Below, one piece after another: positions 23,392-34,429 of a stretch of 64,000 bases of DNA. The DNA comes from Elymus sibiricus (taxonomy: Eukaryota; Streptophyta; Magnoliopsida; Poales; Poaceae), in NCBI GenBank assembly GCA_039707655.1, contig CM077674.1:239111904-239175903 (forward strand), written 5' to 3'. The number at the start of each line of letters is the position of its first letter. Position 1 is the first letter of the stretch. A program made the position numbers and the translations under genes. A model generated the notes under the pieces. It had not been told where the DNA came from and searched no databases. It saw only the letters and a list, made by a program, of their open reading frames with translations.

Positions 23392-25457
23392 CTAAAAAAG
23401 CAAAAGTGTGTGTGCTTTGATAACCTCTCTAGCATTTGATCAATAAAAGGCAAGGGGTAATGATGTTTCCTAGTAGCCTTATTCAACTTTCTAAAATCAA
23501 TTACCATCCTATAGCCAGTAACTACTCTCTGAGGAATAAGCTCATTCTTATGATTAGGCACAACAGTAATACCTCCCTTCTTAGGGACACAATGAATGGG
23601 ACTTACCCATCTACTATCAGCTATGGGATAGATTATACCTGCTTCCAGAAGCTTTAATATTTCAGTTCTTACCGCTTCTTTCATTTTTGGATTCAACCGA
23701 TGTTGATGATCAACAACCGGCTTAGCATCAGGCTCCATATTAATCTTGTGCTGACAGAGAGTGGGACTAATGCCCTTAAGATCATCGAGAGTATATCTGA
23801 TAGCAGCACGGTGCTTCCTTAGAAATTTCAATAGTCTTTCTTCTTCATGTTCTGAAAGGTTAGCAATAATAATAACAGGATATATCTTTTTCTCATCAAG
23901 ATAAGCATATTTCAAAGTGTCAGGCAATTGTTTTAATTTAAACACAGGATCGCCTTTAGGTGGAGGAGGACCTCCTAGAGTTTCAACAGGCAAATTATGT
24001 TTAAGTAGAGGCAGCTGATGAAAGAACACTTCATCTATTTCGTTCCTTTCACGCATATGCATGTCATTTTCGTGCTCTAGTAAGTATTGTTCTAACGGGT
24101 CAGTAGGAGGTACGGCAATAGAAGTTAGACCAATTATCCCGTCTTTGCTTGGTGGTTCCTCCCTATGTGGTTTCCTATTAAACTTAGAGAAATTGAACTC
24201 ATGAGACTCACCACCAAAACTAACACCGACAGTTTGTTTTTTGCAATCTATTTTAGCATTGACGGTGTTCAAGAAAGGTCTACCAAAGATAATGGGACAA
24301 AAGTCATCTTGTGGGGAACCAAGAACTAGAAAATCAGTAGGGTATTTGACTTTCTCACACAAAACTTCAACATCTCTAACGATCCCAAGTGGTTGGATGG
24401 TGTCTCTATTTGCTAGTTTAATAGTAACATCTATGTCTTCTATTTCAGCGGGTGCTATATCATTCATAATTTCTTGGTACAAGGAAATAGGAATAGCACT
24501 CACGCTAGCACCAATATCACATAAGCCATGATAACAATGATCTCCTATCTTAACTGAGATAACAGGCAAGCCAACAACGGGTTTGTGTTTGTCCCTTTTG
24601 TCGGGTCTAGCAATTCTAGCGGCATCATCACAGAAGTATATGACATGCCCATCAACATTTTCTACCAAGAGATCTTTAACCATAGCAACACTAGGTTCTA
24701 CTTTGATTTGTTCAGCAGGCTTTGGTGCTCTAATTTGACTCTTGTGAATGGTAGCTGGTACCTTCGCGTGTTCCTTTATCCTAACAGGGAAAGATGGTTT
24801 TTCAATATAAGATGTAGGAACAACAGGGTCAACATTGTAGAGGATAGTTTCCTCTATAGCTATTGGTGGTTCTTTGACTACTTCTCTAATAGGTGGGTGA
24901 TATTTGAACCACTTCTTCTTGGGGAGATCAACGTGAGTAGCAAAGGATTCACATAAAGAAGCTACTATCTCAGAATCAAGGCCATATTTAGTGCTACACT
25001 TTTGAAAAGTATCGGTAAGCATAAAAGATTTAACACAATCGTACTCAAGCTTTATACCTGACTCCTTACCCTCATCGAGTTCCCAATCTTCAGAGTTGCA
25101 TTTAATTCTTTCCAAAAGATCCCACTTGAATTCAATAGTCTTCTTCATGAAAGAACCGGTACAAGAAGTATCGAACATGGTTTGATCATTATGAGAAAGC
25201 CGAGCATAAAAATTCTGGATAATCATTTCTCTTGAGAGCTCATGATTGGGGCATGAATATAACATTGACTTAAGCCTCCCCCAAGCTAGAGCGATGCTTT
25301 CTCCTTCACAAGGCCAAAAATTATATATGAAGTTACGATCACGATGAACTAGATGCATAGGATAAAACTTTTGGTGAAATTCCATTTTCAATCGATTCCA
25401 ACTCCAAGATCCAATATCATCGCATAGCCTATACCATGGCAATGCTTTTCCCTTCAA
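23349..25457 (-). pseudogene. gag-pol: gypsy gag C-terminus - protease - RT N-terminus
   Basis: A 702-codon frame. The gag domain has FHQKFYPMHLVHRDRNFIYNF-type and CEGESIALAWGRLK sequence, with no zinc knuckle. An aspartic protease box follows (LCDIGASVSAIP; most proteases have D-T/S-G, here D-I-G) with the partner loop IIFGRPFLNTVNAKID. Then a linker and the RT start: GISPTLCQHKINMEPDAKP, SRWVSPIHCVPKKGG and VIDFRKLNKATRKHHYPLPF. D-I-G, not D-T-G, is common in Athila-type sequences. The frame ends in RT, where the next frame takes over. Confidence 0.9.
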
Positions 25458-25726
25458 GATAAAGGGAAAACTTTCTTCTTAACCTCATCTCCGGGCAAAC
25501 CTGCAAGCTTAAATAATCCACAAATTTCATCCACATGTACCAAGTGCATATCAGGATGCTCAGTTCCATCTCCTGCATAAGGATTAGCTAGCAGTTGTTC
25601 TAACATACCCGAAGGAATCTCATAATAAATATTTTCAGTAGGTGCAGTAGGTTGAGGGGCAACTCTTTGCTCTTCCAGTCGGGGTGAAGATACCCCGAAC
25701 AAACCCCTCAAAGGATTAGATTCCAT
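25454..25726 (-). pseudogene. gag: gypsy gag N-terminus
   Basis: A 90-codon frame starting MESNPLRGLFGVSSPRLEEQ, with the conserved gag opening IPSGMLEQLLANPYAGDGTE. It ends by frameshift where the next gag frame starts (overlap 25,454-25,457; sequence continues as PLS to KGKALPWYRL in related elements). The ATG lies about 100 bases downstream of the primer-binding site. Confidence 0.8.
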
Positions 25727-25802
25727 AGCAACAAGTAGCAGTAAATTTCAGCACACAAAATAATTTTCCCTTACCAATTTTCACTTACCAAGAGTGCTTC
25801 AC

Positions 25803-25820
25803 TCCCCGGCAACGGCACCA
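25803..25820 (-). other. Primer-binding site (tRNA-Asp type) of the gypsy element
   Basis: Minus-strand TGGTGCCGTTGCCGGGGA, 11 bases inside the 5' LTR. It matches the Athila-type site TGGCGCCGTTGCCGGGGA, complementary to the 3' end of tRNA-Asp, with one change. Confidence 0.85.
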
Positions 25821-25831
25821 GAAAAGACCCT

Positions 25832-27348
25832 TGATGACCCACAAGTGCACGGGGTTCAATTGTAGTCCTTTCGATAAGTAAAAAATGTCGATCCCAACGA
25901 GGAGCAGAAGGAAATGACAAGCGGATTTCAGCAAGGTAATTTCTGCAGGCACTGAAATAGTCGGTAACAGATTGTTTAGTAGCAAAGTGCTTTATAACGA
26001 GCAAGTAACGGTGACGGTGACAAGTATGCAGCAAGGTATCCCAATCCTTTTGTGGCAAAGGACAGGCCGGAACGGTTTCTAATAGAGAGCAAGGTGTTCT
26101 TGAGGGTACATGGGAATTCATCTAGTCAATTTCATCATGCATAGTTGTTCGGTGTTCGCTACTTTGATAGTTTGATATGTGGGTGGACCGGCGCTTAGGT
26201 ACTGTTCTTACTTGAACAAGTAACCTACTTATGATTAACCCCCTCGCAAGCATCCGCAACTATGAGAAAGAATTAAGATATACATCTAACCATAGCATTA
26301 AACTTTTGGGATCCAAATCAGCCCCTTACGAAGTAGCGCATAAACTAGGGTTTAAGCTTCTGTCACTCTAGCAACCCATCATCAAATAACTACTCCACAA
26401 TTCATTCCCTTAGGCCCAAGTATGGTGAAGTGCCATGTAGTTGACGTTCACATGACACCACTAAGGGAATCACAACATACATAATATCAAAATACTGAAC
26501 ACATGTCAATTTCACATAATTACTTGCAACATGATGTCTCCCGTGACCTCAAGAACGAAGGGAACTACTCACACATGGCATACATGTTCATGATCATAGG
26601 AGTAATGAATAGCATAATGGATCTGAACATAATCTCTTCCACCAAGTAAACCATATAGTATCAACTACAAGGAGTAATCAACACTACTAGCAACCCACAG
26701 GTACCAATTTGAGGTTTAGAGACAAAGATCAGATACAAGAGATGAACTAGGGTTTGAGATGAGATGGTGCTGTTGAATATGTTGATGAAGATTACTCCCC
26801 CAAGATGGGAGAGTTGCTGGAGATGATGATGACAATGGTTTCCCTCTCCGGGAGGGAAGTTCCCCCGGCGAAATCGCTCCGCCGGAGGGCAAAAGTGCTC
26901 CTGCCCAAGTTCCACCTCGAGACGGCGGCGCTTTGTCCCGAAAGTCCTCTCCTGATTTTTTTCTAGGTCAGAGAGACTCATATACCAGAAGGGGGGCCCC
27001 GGAGCTGGGCTGGGCTGGCCACCACTCATCAGGCCACGCTAGGGGGCCTGGCGCGCCCTGGTGGGTGGTGGGCACCCCTGGCTCCCCTTCGGTAGTTATT
27101 TGTTCCAGTATTTTTAATATATTCCAAATTAATTCTTCGTGAAGTTTCAGGTCATTTGGAGTTGTGCAGAATAGGTATCCTGACGATGCTTTTTCAGGTC
27201 CAGAATTCCAGCTGCCGGATTTCTCCCTCCTTGTGCATACCTTGCAAATTATGAGAGAAAAGGCATTAGAATTACTCCCAAAAGCATTATTATACATAAA
27301 AACATTATAAATTACAGTAGGAAAACATGATGCAAAATGGACATATCA
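25832..27348 (-). repeat. 5' LTR of the gypsy element
   Basis: On the minus strand TGATATGTCCATTTTGCATC (plus end 27,348) to GGGTCATCA (plus start 25,832), 1,517 bases against 1,519 in the partner. It is followed by the ACTGC duplication. Confidence 0.94.
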
Positions 27349-27373
27349 ACTGCTTGTCTGAATTATGAGTGTC

Positions 27374-27633
27374 ATTGCTTTGGTGCCAAAAATTGGCATG
27401 CCAATGTTTCACATGCTGCCAAATACGACTCCCTCCGTTCTAAAATAGATGACTCAATTTTGTACTAACTTTAGTATAAAGTTAGTATAAAGTTGAGTCA
27501 TCTATTTTGGAACAAAGGGAGTAGCTACTAATTGGTTGGTTACAAAATTTTCTTGTCCAGCTCACATAAAGTTGCCAATATTTGGCAATGCCGACAGTTG
27601 GCTAGCCAAATATTGGTAGCAAACCAAACCAAT
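27374..27633. mobile_element. TTGGCA-rich foldback element, unit 2 (split by a Stowaway)
   Basis: Begins ATTGCTTTGGTGCCAAAAATTGG and ends GCAAACCAAACCAAT, the same ends as unit 1 at 12,745-12,929, with paired TTGGCATGCCAA-type motifs inside. A 93-bp Stowaway at 27,429-27,521 interrupts it. Confidence 0.55.
27429..27521. mobile_element. Stowaway MITE nested in the TTGGCA element
   Basis: Begins CTCCCTCCGTTCTAAAATAG and ends inverted TTGGAACAAAGGGAG, a 93-bp element that folds nearly end to end (GATGACTCAA against TTGAGTCATC). A TA follows on the right; the left flank reads GA, so one half of the TA duplication appears mutated. Tc1/mariner non-autonomous class. Confidence 0.85.
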
Positions 27634-27650
27634 CATGCTCTATCAGCACA

Positions 27651-27727
27651 ATTGGTTCGATGCCAACAGTTGGCATGCCAATATTTGGCAAATGCCAAAT
27701 GTTGGCTAGTGATTGGTTGGCTACCAA
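27651..27727. mobile_element. TTGGCA-rich foldback element, unit 3 (left part)
   Basis: Begins ATTGGTTCGATGCCAACAG and runs through TTGGCATGCCAATATTTGGC until the solo LTR. Its remainder is 29,858 to about 29,900 on the far side of the LTR. Confidence 0.55.
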
Positions 27728-27732
27728 CAAAT

Positions 27733-29852
27733 TGTAGGGGAACGCAGCAGAAAACAAAAAAATTCCGACCTACGGACCAGCCCAGGATCACTATGGAGAC
27801 TGCATACAAGGTTTGATCTGTTTCGTTACCGACTCGTAGCGCAGCGGAAGTAGAGTCGATGACGAACGGCGGTGCAGATCCCCGCAGCTAGGATTTTACA
27901 ACCTCCCAACCGCGAGGATGTATACCCTCATCCGCCCCTCGGACAGCCCTCCGGGAGGCGGTCGGACAGTCCCCCGGACGGTGTCGCGGACAGCCCTTCG
28001 GGAGGACCTTCGAAACTCGAACGGTTACCCGGACAGCCCTTCGGGAGGACCCTCAAAACTCGGACGGTCACTTGGACAGCCCTTCAGGAGGCACTCTCGA
28101 ACTAAGACCGAAACTACGATCTCTCTACAGAGTTGCACACATACGGTGTCATCTATCCGGCGGGGCTTCGCCGTCCAGAACTAGTTCCCACCAGAACACA
28201 GACAGCCTTTCGGCTCTACGAAACTATTTCGCTGGGAGGTAGAGAGAAAGCCAGACTAGCATGGCACTTGTATGTGAGAGCAAGGATGGTATAGGCTAGC
28301 CAAGGGGTAAAGTTGTCATACAAAAACCCCAAAGTGCCCTTGGAATATCCCTTTTTCAAAAAGAATATGCCATATGGGAGTGCCATGTGGAGCTCCATGG
28401 TGGAGCTCCACCCTTGGCCGGCCACCCTTGGGGGGTCCCCCCCCCCCCCCCCATGAGGTGTCATGCCCCCAAACCCCTTCTAGAACCCTTTTGGGAATAT
28501 CCCAAAAAGATGCTTTTCCAAAAATATCCAAAAAGTGCTTTCACTATTCACGACGACATTTTTCAGCGTCCGTTCGAACTGAAAATATTTATGTGGGCTT
28601 AGAACATTTCCAGTACCCACCAAAATAATTTTCAACGCGTTCTGGAACAATTCCAGTTTAGTGATTTCATCTGCTAAAAGCATCTGAAGCGGTTTCGGCA
28701 GTGCCGGAACATTTCCGGTTTTCATCTCAGAAAATTCCAGAAAGTTTCCAGAATGATTCTGGCACCCTCCAAGAATTATCAGGCATGTCCCGAAACCAAT
28801 TTGACTTAATGGTATACCCCGAAACAACTTTTTGGTTTTACCGAAACTATTCCGGTGTTCTCTCTCCGGAACTTTTCCGGTGTCTCCAAAACTTTTTCGG
28901 TGAATTTCTCTCAGACTCCCTGTCTAGTATTCAGCAGATAGATGACCCTTAAGCATGTGACCCTATAGGTCCGGTGAAGTATAGACATGACCGGAACTCC
29001 CTTCCGATCAATGATCAACATTGAAGCCGTGGACACCCATATTGATCCCTATACCCACACGAATGAATATTCGAGTGAACCTCAGTTGCCGTGTGCTATT
29101 CCTGTTGCTTCACGATATGTTACAAATACCCGAGGTGAGATTTTCTGCATCCCCGTGGATCAACAACTTGTCCACTATGCAAGTTACCTCGTTACCGGTT
29201 TTGTTCTCTTTACTCATTTCTGTGTTCCGGCATCCCTGTGATCAAATCACCTTGTGTCTGGCCAGATGATGATGGATACCGTAACACCGAGAGGGCCCGA
29301 GAATATCTCTCCATTGTCAGAGGAGCAAATCCCAATCTCGAGCTATCAACGTTACTTGGCATACTTTTCCATGAACCCGTAAGCCGCCGTAATTGCCACC
29401 CATTTACGGATGACGTTTAACAAACCCCAAAGTTCATGGAGCAAGCATGAAGAAACTCGATACTCTCATGGTCTAAGGAATTATGCAAACATTAACTATC
29501 TCTGTGTTATTAACCATTAACTTGTGATGAATGTATCTCATAGCATAACATCAATTCGGGTCGATTCAACACAAGTGTTCTACCAACATTGTGCCCTCAA
29601 AATTGCCAGCATAGCCATGCCCATGATCAGGAAAACAGGATCATCATGCAATACTTGAGCCAGTCTTAGAGGCAAGACCAGGAATACATTTTACCGTTTA
29701 TTATTCCACATGTGCATATGAGTCTTCCTCCGAGCCTCGTGGTTATTGTAGACTCGAGAACCATAGCAGTTATAGCATGGAACATAAACCTAATTATGAA
29801 CAGTGAGATAATCAATAGCATTAACCATTGCCTCTAGGGCATATCTCCTACA
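27733..29852 (-). mobile_element. Solo copia-type LTR (2.1 kb)
   Basis: On the minus strand it runs from TGTAGGAGATATGCCCTAGAG (plus end 29,852) to GTTCCCCTACA (plus start 27,733), flanked by perfect CAAAT duplications at 27,728-27,732 and 29,853-29,857. No primer site, coding region or polypurine tract is present, so this is a solo LTR left by LTR-LTR recombination. The start ATATGCCCTAGAGGCAAT is shared with the Angela group, but the body differs (tandem GGACAGCCCTTCGGGAGG motifs at 27,940-28,090; a run of about 17 C at 28,437-28,453), so it is another copia family. Confidence 0.9.
27940..28090. repeat. GGACAGCCCTTCGGGAGG direct repeats inside the solo LTR
   Basis: GGACAGCCCT-CGGGAGG recurs at about 27,943, 27,988, 28,031 and, as CAGGAGG, 28,075, at intervals near 44 bases. 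The motif itself can fold (CCCTTCGGG). An internal minisatellite of this LTR family. Confidence 0.7.
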
Positions 29853-29910
29853 CAAATTTTTTCCAATGTCACAAAAGGTTACCAACTTTTGGAAACTCTG
29901 ATATAGCCTA

Positions 29911-30057
29911 ATTGGTTTGATGCCAACATTTGGCATTGCCAACATTTGGCAAAATCAAAGTTAATAAAAGTTGGCAACTTCTTTTGAAATTGGCAAAAAT
30001 AGTTGGTAGCTAACCAATCACAAGCCAACATTTTCCAACTTTTGGCATCGAATCAAT
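29911..30057. mobile_element. TTGGCA-rich foldback element, unit 4
   Basis: The most complete unit. The left end ATTGGTTTGATGCCAACA and the right end TTTTGGCATCGAATCAAT pair as an 18-base imperfect terminal inverted repeat. Several TTGGCA/TGCCAA motifs lie inside. Flanking A/T-rich bases show no clear duplication. Confidence 0.6.
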
Positions 30058-30309
30058 TATGCTTTATGTTCGCCTAATGATTATGAGTCTAACCACTAGT
30101 CTTGACTAGCCGTGCAACTAGTCTAGTAGTCTCAATCTAGTTGTCGACTAGCTTCTTTATGTAGATGTTTGTACATGAACTACATACTTAACAAGAGGTA
30201 TGCAAAAAGGTTATTCGCATTGTATATGGTGCTACCAAGTCCTAATGTAAGACTGATCTCATATATCAATAACTATCATTTTTCATTGCGATGCACGCAA
30301 CAGGTTTCA

Positions 30310-31408
30310 ATGGCAAGGGAAACCATCCACATCATCAGCAGTGAAGAGAGTGATCACCGGACCACCTTAGATGATGCCTCAGATGACACTTCACATGGGA
30401 GTGACGGCTATAGCGGTGATGATGACACCTCTAGCGACTATGACACTGATGATAGTTCTGATGGAGATGACGAGCACGATCACATCGTGGCAGAAAGGGG
30501 TAAAGTTTTATGTGGCTGGTCAGATATTAACTGAACCATGAACTGTCTAAAGTTCAGGTTTGAGTAACACTTGATTACCACACTTCACTATGTTTGGGTT
30601 CTAGATGACTTTGTTGCTTTGTTTCCAAATCAACATTGACTCAGCTAGAGCTTAACTAGAGTAGAGTGTTTAGTTGTTAGTTTAAATCAATCAAATATTA
30701 AATTTGCCCATGTTTTTATGAGATATTGCCGGGTGTATGTGATTGGGTTAGCTAGCTCCTTCATTTCTAGATCATTGGAGTAGGCATTGATCATCAACCC
30801 AGTGCTGATGTTTTAGATCTTATGTATGAAATTATGAACTACTCTGTCATCTTAATTTTGTTGATACAGGTCTGAGATACCAGGGGAGAAGAGGTTTCAA
30901 AAAGCACATCTTCTACGGCAACCATGTTATGGTGGACAAGGTGAGGTGGGGACGTCTCGAAGCCATAGTAACGGAATGCACACCTTGCTTACCATACTTT
31001 GTCTGCACCGTCACTCGCTCGGCAGTCATCAAAGGGAAGAGCAAGATGGTAAACACTTGGACTTTCTTTTTGCAAATCACATTTCAGTAGTGAGAATGCC
31101 ATCATGTAACATTATTTATTTCCTTGTGCAATCAGTGCTTCTCAGTGGAGTTCAGTCAGGAATACCTCAAAGAATATCTGTGAAGGCCCGTGTTTGTGCG
31201 TGTCACCAACGAACATTTTGAAGGTTATAAAAAGATCTTGTTCAAGATGGGCAAGAAGGACGGGCGTGCGATCATGACAAAAAACTGGAGAGAAGTCGTT
31301 GAGGGCGCCAAGATGAAAGAAGGTCATATGGCAATCTTCAGGTTCATGGAAAGGACAAAGACAGGTGTGCTTAAGGTGAACATGGCCAGTGGCATGAAGA
31401 TTCGTTGA
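30310..31408 (+). pseudogene. B3-domain (REM-like) gene with one premature stop
   Basis: Three exons join in phase at consensus sites: 30,310-30,499 (ATG; donor GGG|GTAAAG), 30,870-31,048 (acceptor GATACAG; donor ATG|GTAAAC) and 31,136-31,408 (acceptor CAATCAG; TGA). Exon 1 encodes an Asp/Ser-rich acidic region (SDGYSGDDDTSSDYDTDDSS). Exons 2-3 encode a plant B3 fold: FVCTVTRSAVIKG, CFSVEFSQEYLKEYL, RPVFVRVTNEHFEGY, NWREVVEGAKMKEGHMAIFRF, VLKVNMASG. B3 proteins of the REM class bind DNA in the nucleus. A TGA at 31,181-31,183, between EYL and RPVF, truncates the domain after its second strand; CGA to TGA is the simplest cause. ATG 30,310 follows a possible splice acceptor (GCAACAG), so a 5' exon may precede it. 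Confidence 0.75.
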
Positions 31409-31779
31409 CCCATGTGATGAACCATGACTGAGTGGCAGATTATGATATGTATGTACTAGGAAGTAGTTTGACGCTAGTTGTTATGCAGTAACTGGAACTT
31501 GGTAGTATCAGCTTTTGGGTCCAACTGGATATGAACTTGGTAGTATAATCCAGTAAGTGGAACTCGACAGGACCTTGGTAGTATATATTCTCTGCTACTT
31601 GAAAAACAAATCCAACCATTTTTCATATATATTCTCTGCTACTTTCATATTGAAACGAGGTTTCTCTGTGTTGGCTTTACTTGAAAATGAGGTTATATGT
31701 AAGGCCGTTGAAAATTCAGTGAACGAAAATTAGTGCAAAAACTTGTCGGTGAAAGCTTTCATATTCAAAATGATATTTC
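31409..31779. other. 3' flank of the B3 gene
   Basis: Probably the 3' UTR and spacer of the B3 gene. A short direct repeat (CTTGGTAGTAT and TATATTCTCTGCTACTT, each twice) lies at 31,500-31,640. No frame or transposon end is seen. Confidence 0.4.
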
Positions 31780-32420
31780 AAACCAGAATGATATTTTCAA
31801 AATAGAGCTATTTTTAAAAAATAGCTTGTTGTTTACAAAACAGAGCTATTTTTAAAAAATAGCATGCTGTTTTCAAAACATAATTCTCTTTTTAAAAAAT
31901 AACATGCTTTTTTTTAAATGGCATGTCATTTTTAAAAAGAGCATGTTGTTTTTTTTTTAAATGTCGTTTTTAGAAATATCATGCCGTTTTTAAAAATAGC
32001 ATGCTCTTTTTAAAAAGAGCATGCCATTTTTAAAAAGAGCATGCCGTTTCTAAAAATAGCATGCTCTTTTTAAATCATCGTTTTCAAATCAGCATGCTAT
32101 TTTTAAAAATAGGTTTCTGTTTTAAAAATGTTTCTGTATTGAAAAATGATGATTTTAAAAATAGCATGTGTTTTTAAAAATAGCATGATATTTTTACAAA
32201 TTTGTTTCTGTTTTTTAAAATAGGATTCGGTTTTTAAAAACAACATGGTATTTTTAAAATTTGATTTCTGTTTCTTAAAATAGCATTCTGCTGTTTTTAA
32301 AAATAGCATGTTGTTTTCAAATCAGCATGATATTTTTAAATTGACATTTTCAAAACAGCATGCTATTTTAAACTCGGTAGTTTTTTCAAATCAGCACGCT
32401 GTTCTAAATCAATTTTCAAA
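31780..32420. repeat. AT-rich array of TTTTTAAAAATAGCATG-type units
   Basis: More than fifteen imperfect copies of a roughly 20-24-base unit: T5-A5 followed by ATAGCATG or GAGCATGC, with some units inverted. Each unit contains the self-complementary TTTTTAAAAA, so the array can form many small hairpins and would be easily melted DNA. It decays into A/T-rich sequence up to about 32,760. Confidence 0.75.
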
Positions 32421-32810
32421 TCAGTTTGCATATTTTCTATTTCAAAGTCAACATTTTTCAAGATTATTTATTAAAAAATGAGGTTTCTATTTTGATCAAA
32501 TTAAAAAAATTTGTGCTCATAATAATTATTTCAAGATAATGAAATGTGTTATTTTCAAAATTTTGAAGTGAGGTTTCTATTTTGATTTCAAGTCTGAAAT
32601 TTGACCACAATTTGACCAAATTTCATCTAAATTTGATGAAAAAATGAAAAAAAATCATAAAATACATGATGGTTTCAATATTTGATCCGTCGATGTGTTG
32701 ATAAATCATAACGAGTCTTCCATTTCGATCAGTCCATAATAAAAATAGCGTACCAATCAAACTAGGAATTCACGAAAACAGTGGCAGTCCATCAAATATG
32801 GCAGCAATCA

Positions 32811-33262
32811 GGCACTTTGCCGTCTGCCATGGCATACGGCAAAGGCTAGGTCGGCGGACGGCAAACCTCTTTGTCGTCTGCCAGCGGACGGCCCCACAGC
32901 CGGCTGAATAATCTACGGTAAAGGGCTGGTTTGCCGTCTGCTTAAATAAAGCGTACGGCAAAGTAGTTTGCCATCAGCCAAACGCACCAAGCAGACGGCA
33001 AAGTCCTTGGACGGCAGAGGGATGGGGTTAGCCCAGTTAGGTGGCTAACGGCGTGCTTTGTCATCTGCCAGCTGACATCAAGCATCAGCTGGGGCCAATG
33101 CAGGACCTTTGCCATCTGCCAGCAGACGGCAAAGCACACCAGCCTTTGCCGTCTACCAGCAGACGGCAAAGTGCCCAAATAGGCCAGCCCAGGTGCTCCC
33201 CAGGTTGCACAGGTAGCTGCCACGTGGCAGCTTCGCCGTCTGCTGGCAGACGGCAAAGTGCC
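32811..33262. repeat. CACTA subterminal repeat array (left)
   Basis: TTTGCCGTCTGCC and its complement GGCAGACGGCAAAG recur at least eight times in both orientations, several as close pairs able to fold (GCCGTCTGCTGGCAGACGGC at 33,234-33,253). In En/Spm-type elements subterminal motifs bind the TNPA-type protein. Confidence 0.85.
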
Positions 33263-33323
33263 TGTATTGCCCCATTTAATTCTGTTTTTCTTGTATTCAA
33301 TCAATTTCACAGCAAATCAAAAC

Positions 33324-33327
<4 letters not shown>

Positions 33328-33373
<46 letters not shown>
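33328..33373. repeat. (TA)n microsatellite
   Basis: About 22 uninterrupted TA units directly after the left subterminal region. Likely length-variable between accessions. Confidence 0.95.
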
Positions 33374-33376
<3 letters not shown>

Positions 33377-33694
33377 TTTAACAATACTTTCAACAAGCAT
33401 ACATATCCCTGCCATATGGATATGATCATCCAACACATATATATACCAAATCAAAAGTCCATATCCAACATATATATGGCAAGTTTCATCCAACTCTTCC
33501 ATGCATAGGCCAACATATCCAACAATTAAGCAAAAAGTCCATATACAATGGTTTCATCCATACATACATATATAGGTAGCAAGTTTCACATTGTTCATCC
33601 TATAAAATCAAAACAAAAAGGAAGGACAAGGAGAAGAGTAGACTCCATCAACGCAAGCTTCCGTGAAGTGAATCAAATCTGCAAAATGGGAAAG

Positions 33695-33790
33695 AAGAAA
33701 GTTAGAAGAAGAAGACTAGAAGAAGAAGAAGACTAGAAGAAGAAGACTAGAAGAAGACTAGAAGAAGAAAAAAAAGAAGAAGAAGAAGAA
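33695..33790. repeat. (GAA/GAC)n simple repeat
   Basis: AGAAGAAGACTAGAAG units about 12-18 bases long, then pure AGAAGA. Non-coding interior of the CACTA element. Confidence 0.8.
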
Positions 33791-33794
33791 GAGT

Positions 33795-34080
33795 TATTAT
33801 GCCATTTTTGACCTAAGTAATCTAATTATGTCATAAATGAACTAAATAAGCTAAGTATAGGTCATTATTGAGCTAGCCTAGGTAGTTATGCCATTTTTGT
33901 GCTAACTAGGCTTATTATGTCATTTTGGAGTAAACAAAGCTAAGTATAGGTCATTTGAGAGCTAACCTAGGTAAAATAGGTCATTTTGGAGCTAAGTAAG
34001 GTTATTATATCATTTTTGAGGAAAATAAGCTAAGTATGACATTTTGGGGCTAAATAGGTCATTTCTTAAGCTAAGTATGC
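33795..34080. repeat. GCTAAGTATAGGTCATTTTGGA degenerate repeats
   Basis: About five imperfect units of 50-60 bases built from GCTAAGTATAGGTCATT, TTGGAGCTAA and TTATGTCATTTTTG. Non-coding part of the CACTA element downstream (minus strand) of the TNPA-like ORF. Confidence 0.6.
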
Positions 34081-34429
34081 ATTTGTTATGCAAAACACTA
34101 GGGAAAACTTACCGTCATCATGGAGCTGAAGGACCGGGGTTGTTGCTCATGCCAGTGGCAGACGGAGAAGCATCGGTCGATGCTTGTCGGGAGTTACGCT
34201 ACACCAAAGATCATTTGCAATGTCTCGTTAGCATGATGCAACTCCAATGTGAAGACTAGTAACTAATGACCATTCAAATGAAACTCACCATGCCCGCTGA
34301 AGCAATGACTGGCATCGGCGGAGGGGTCTGACCATTGGTCTGGCACATGCACTGCACATTTGGTTTTCATGAGTCAGTCATACATAAACGAATATTACGT
34401 GCATGATTTGGCTAATATGCAGAAGAAAC

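Larger units (their letters stand above)
17064..27348 (-). mobile_element. Athila-like Ty3-gypsy retrotransposon, coding-defective
   Basis: A 10.3-kb minus-strand element with LTRs of about 1.52 kb, a tRNA-Asp type primer site, gag-pol in gypsy order (PR, RT, RNase H, INT), an extra ORF downstream of INT, a polypurine tract and perfect ACTGC target duplications. The tRNA-Asp primer, a gag without zinc knuckle running into DIGASVSAIP, and the NPKMKEAVRTEILKLLEAGI block before RT are Athila-lineage traits; Sabrina/WHAM-type families of Triticeae are likely relatives. Gag-pol is broken by at least four frame changes. Confidence 0.93.

Noticed and set aside
33041..33508. A plus-strand frame of 155 codons with poly-Ile/Tyr
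   Set aside because: It is made of CACTA subterminal repeats followed by the (TA)n microsatellite.
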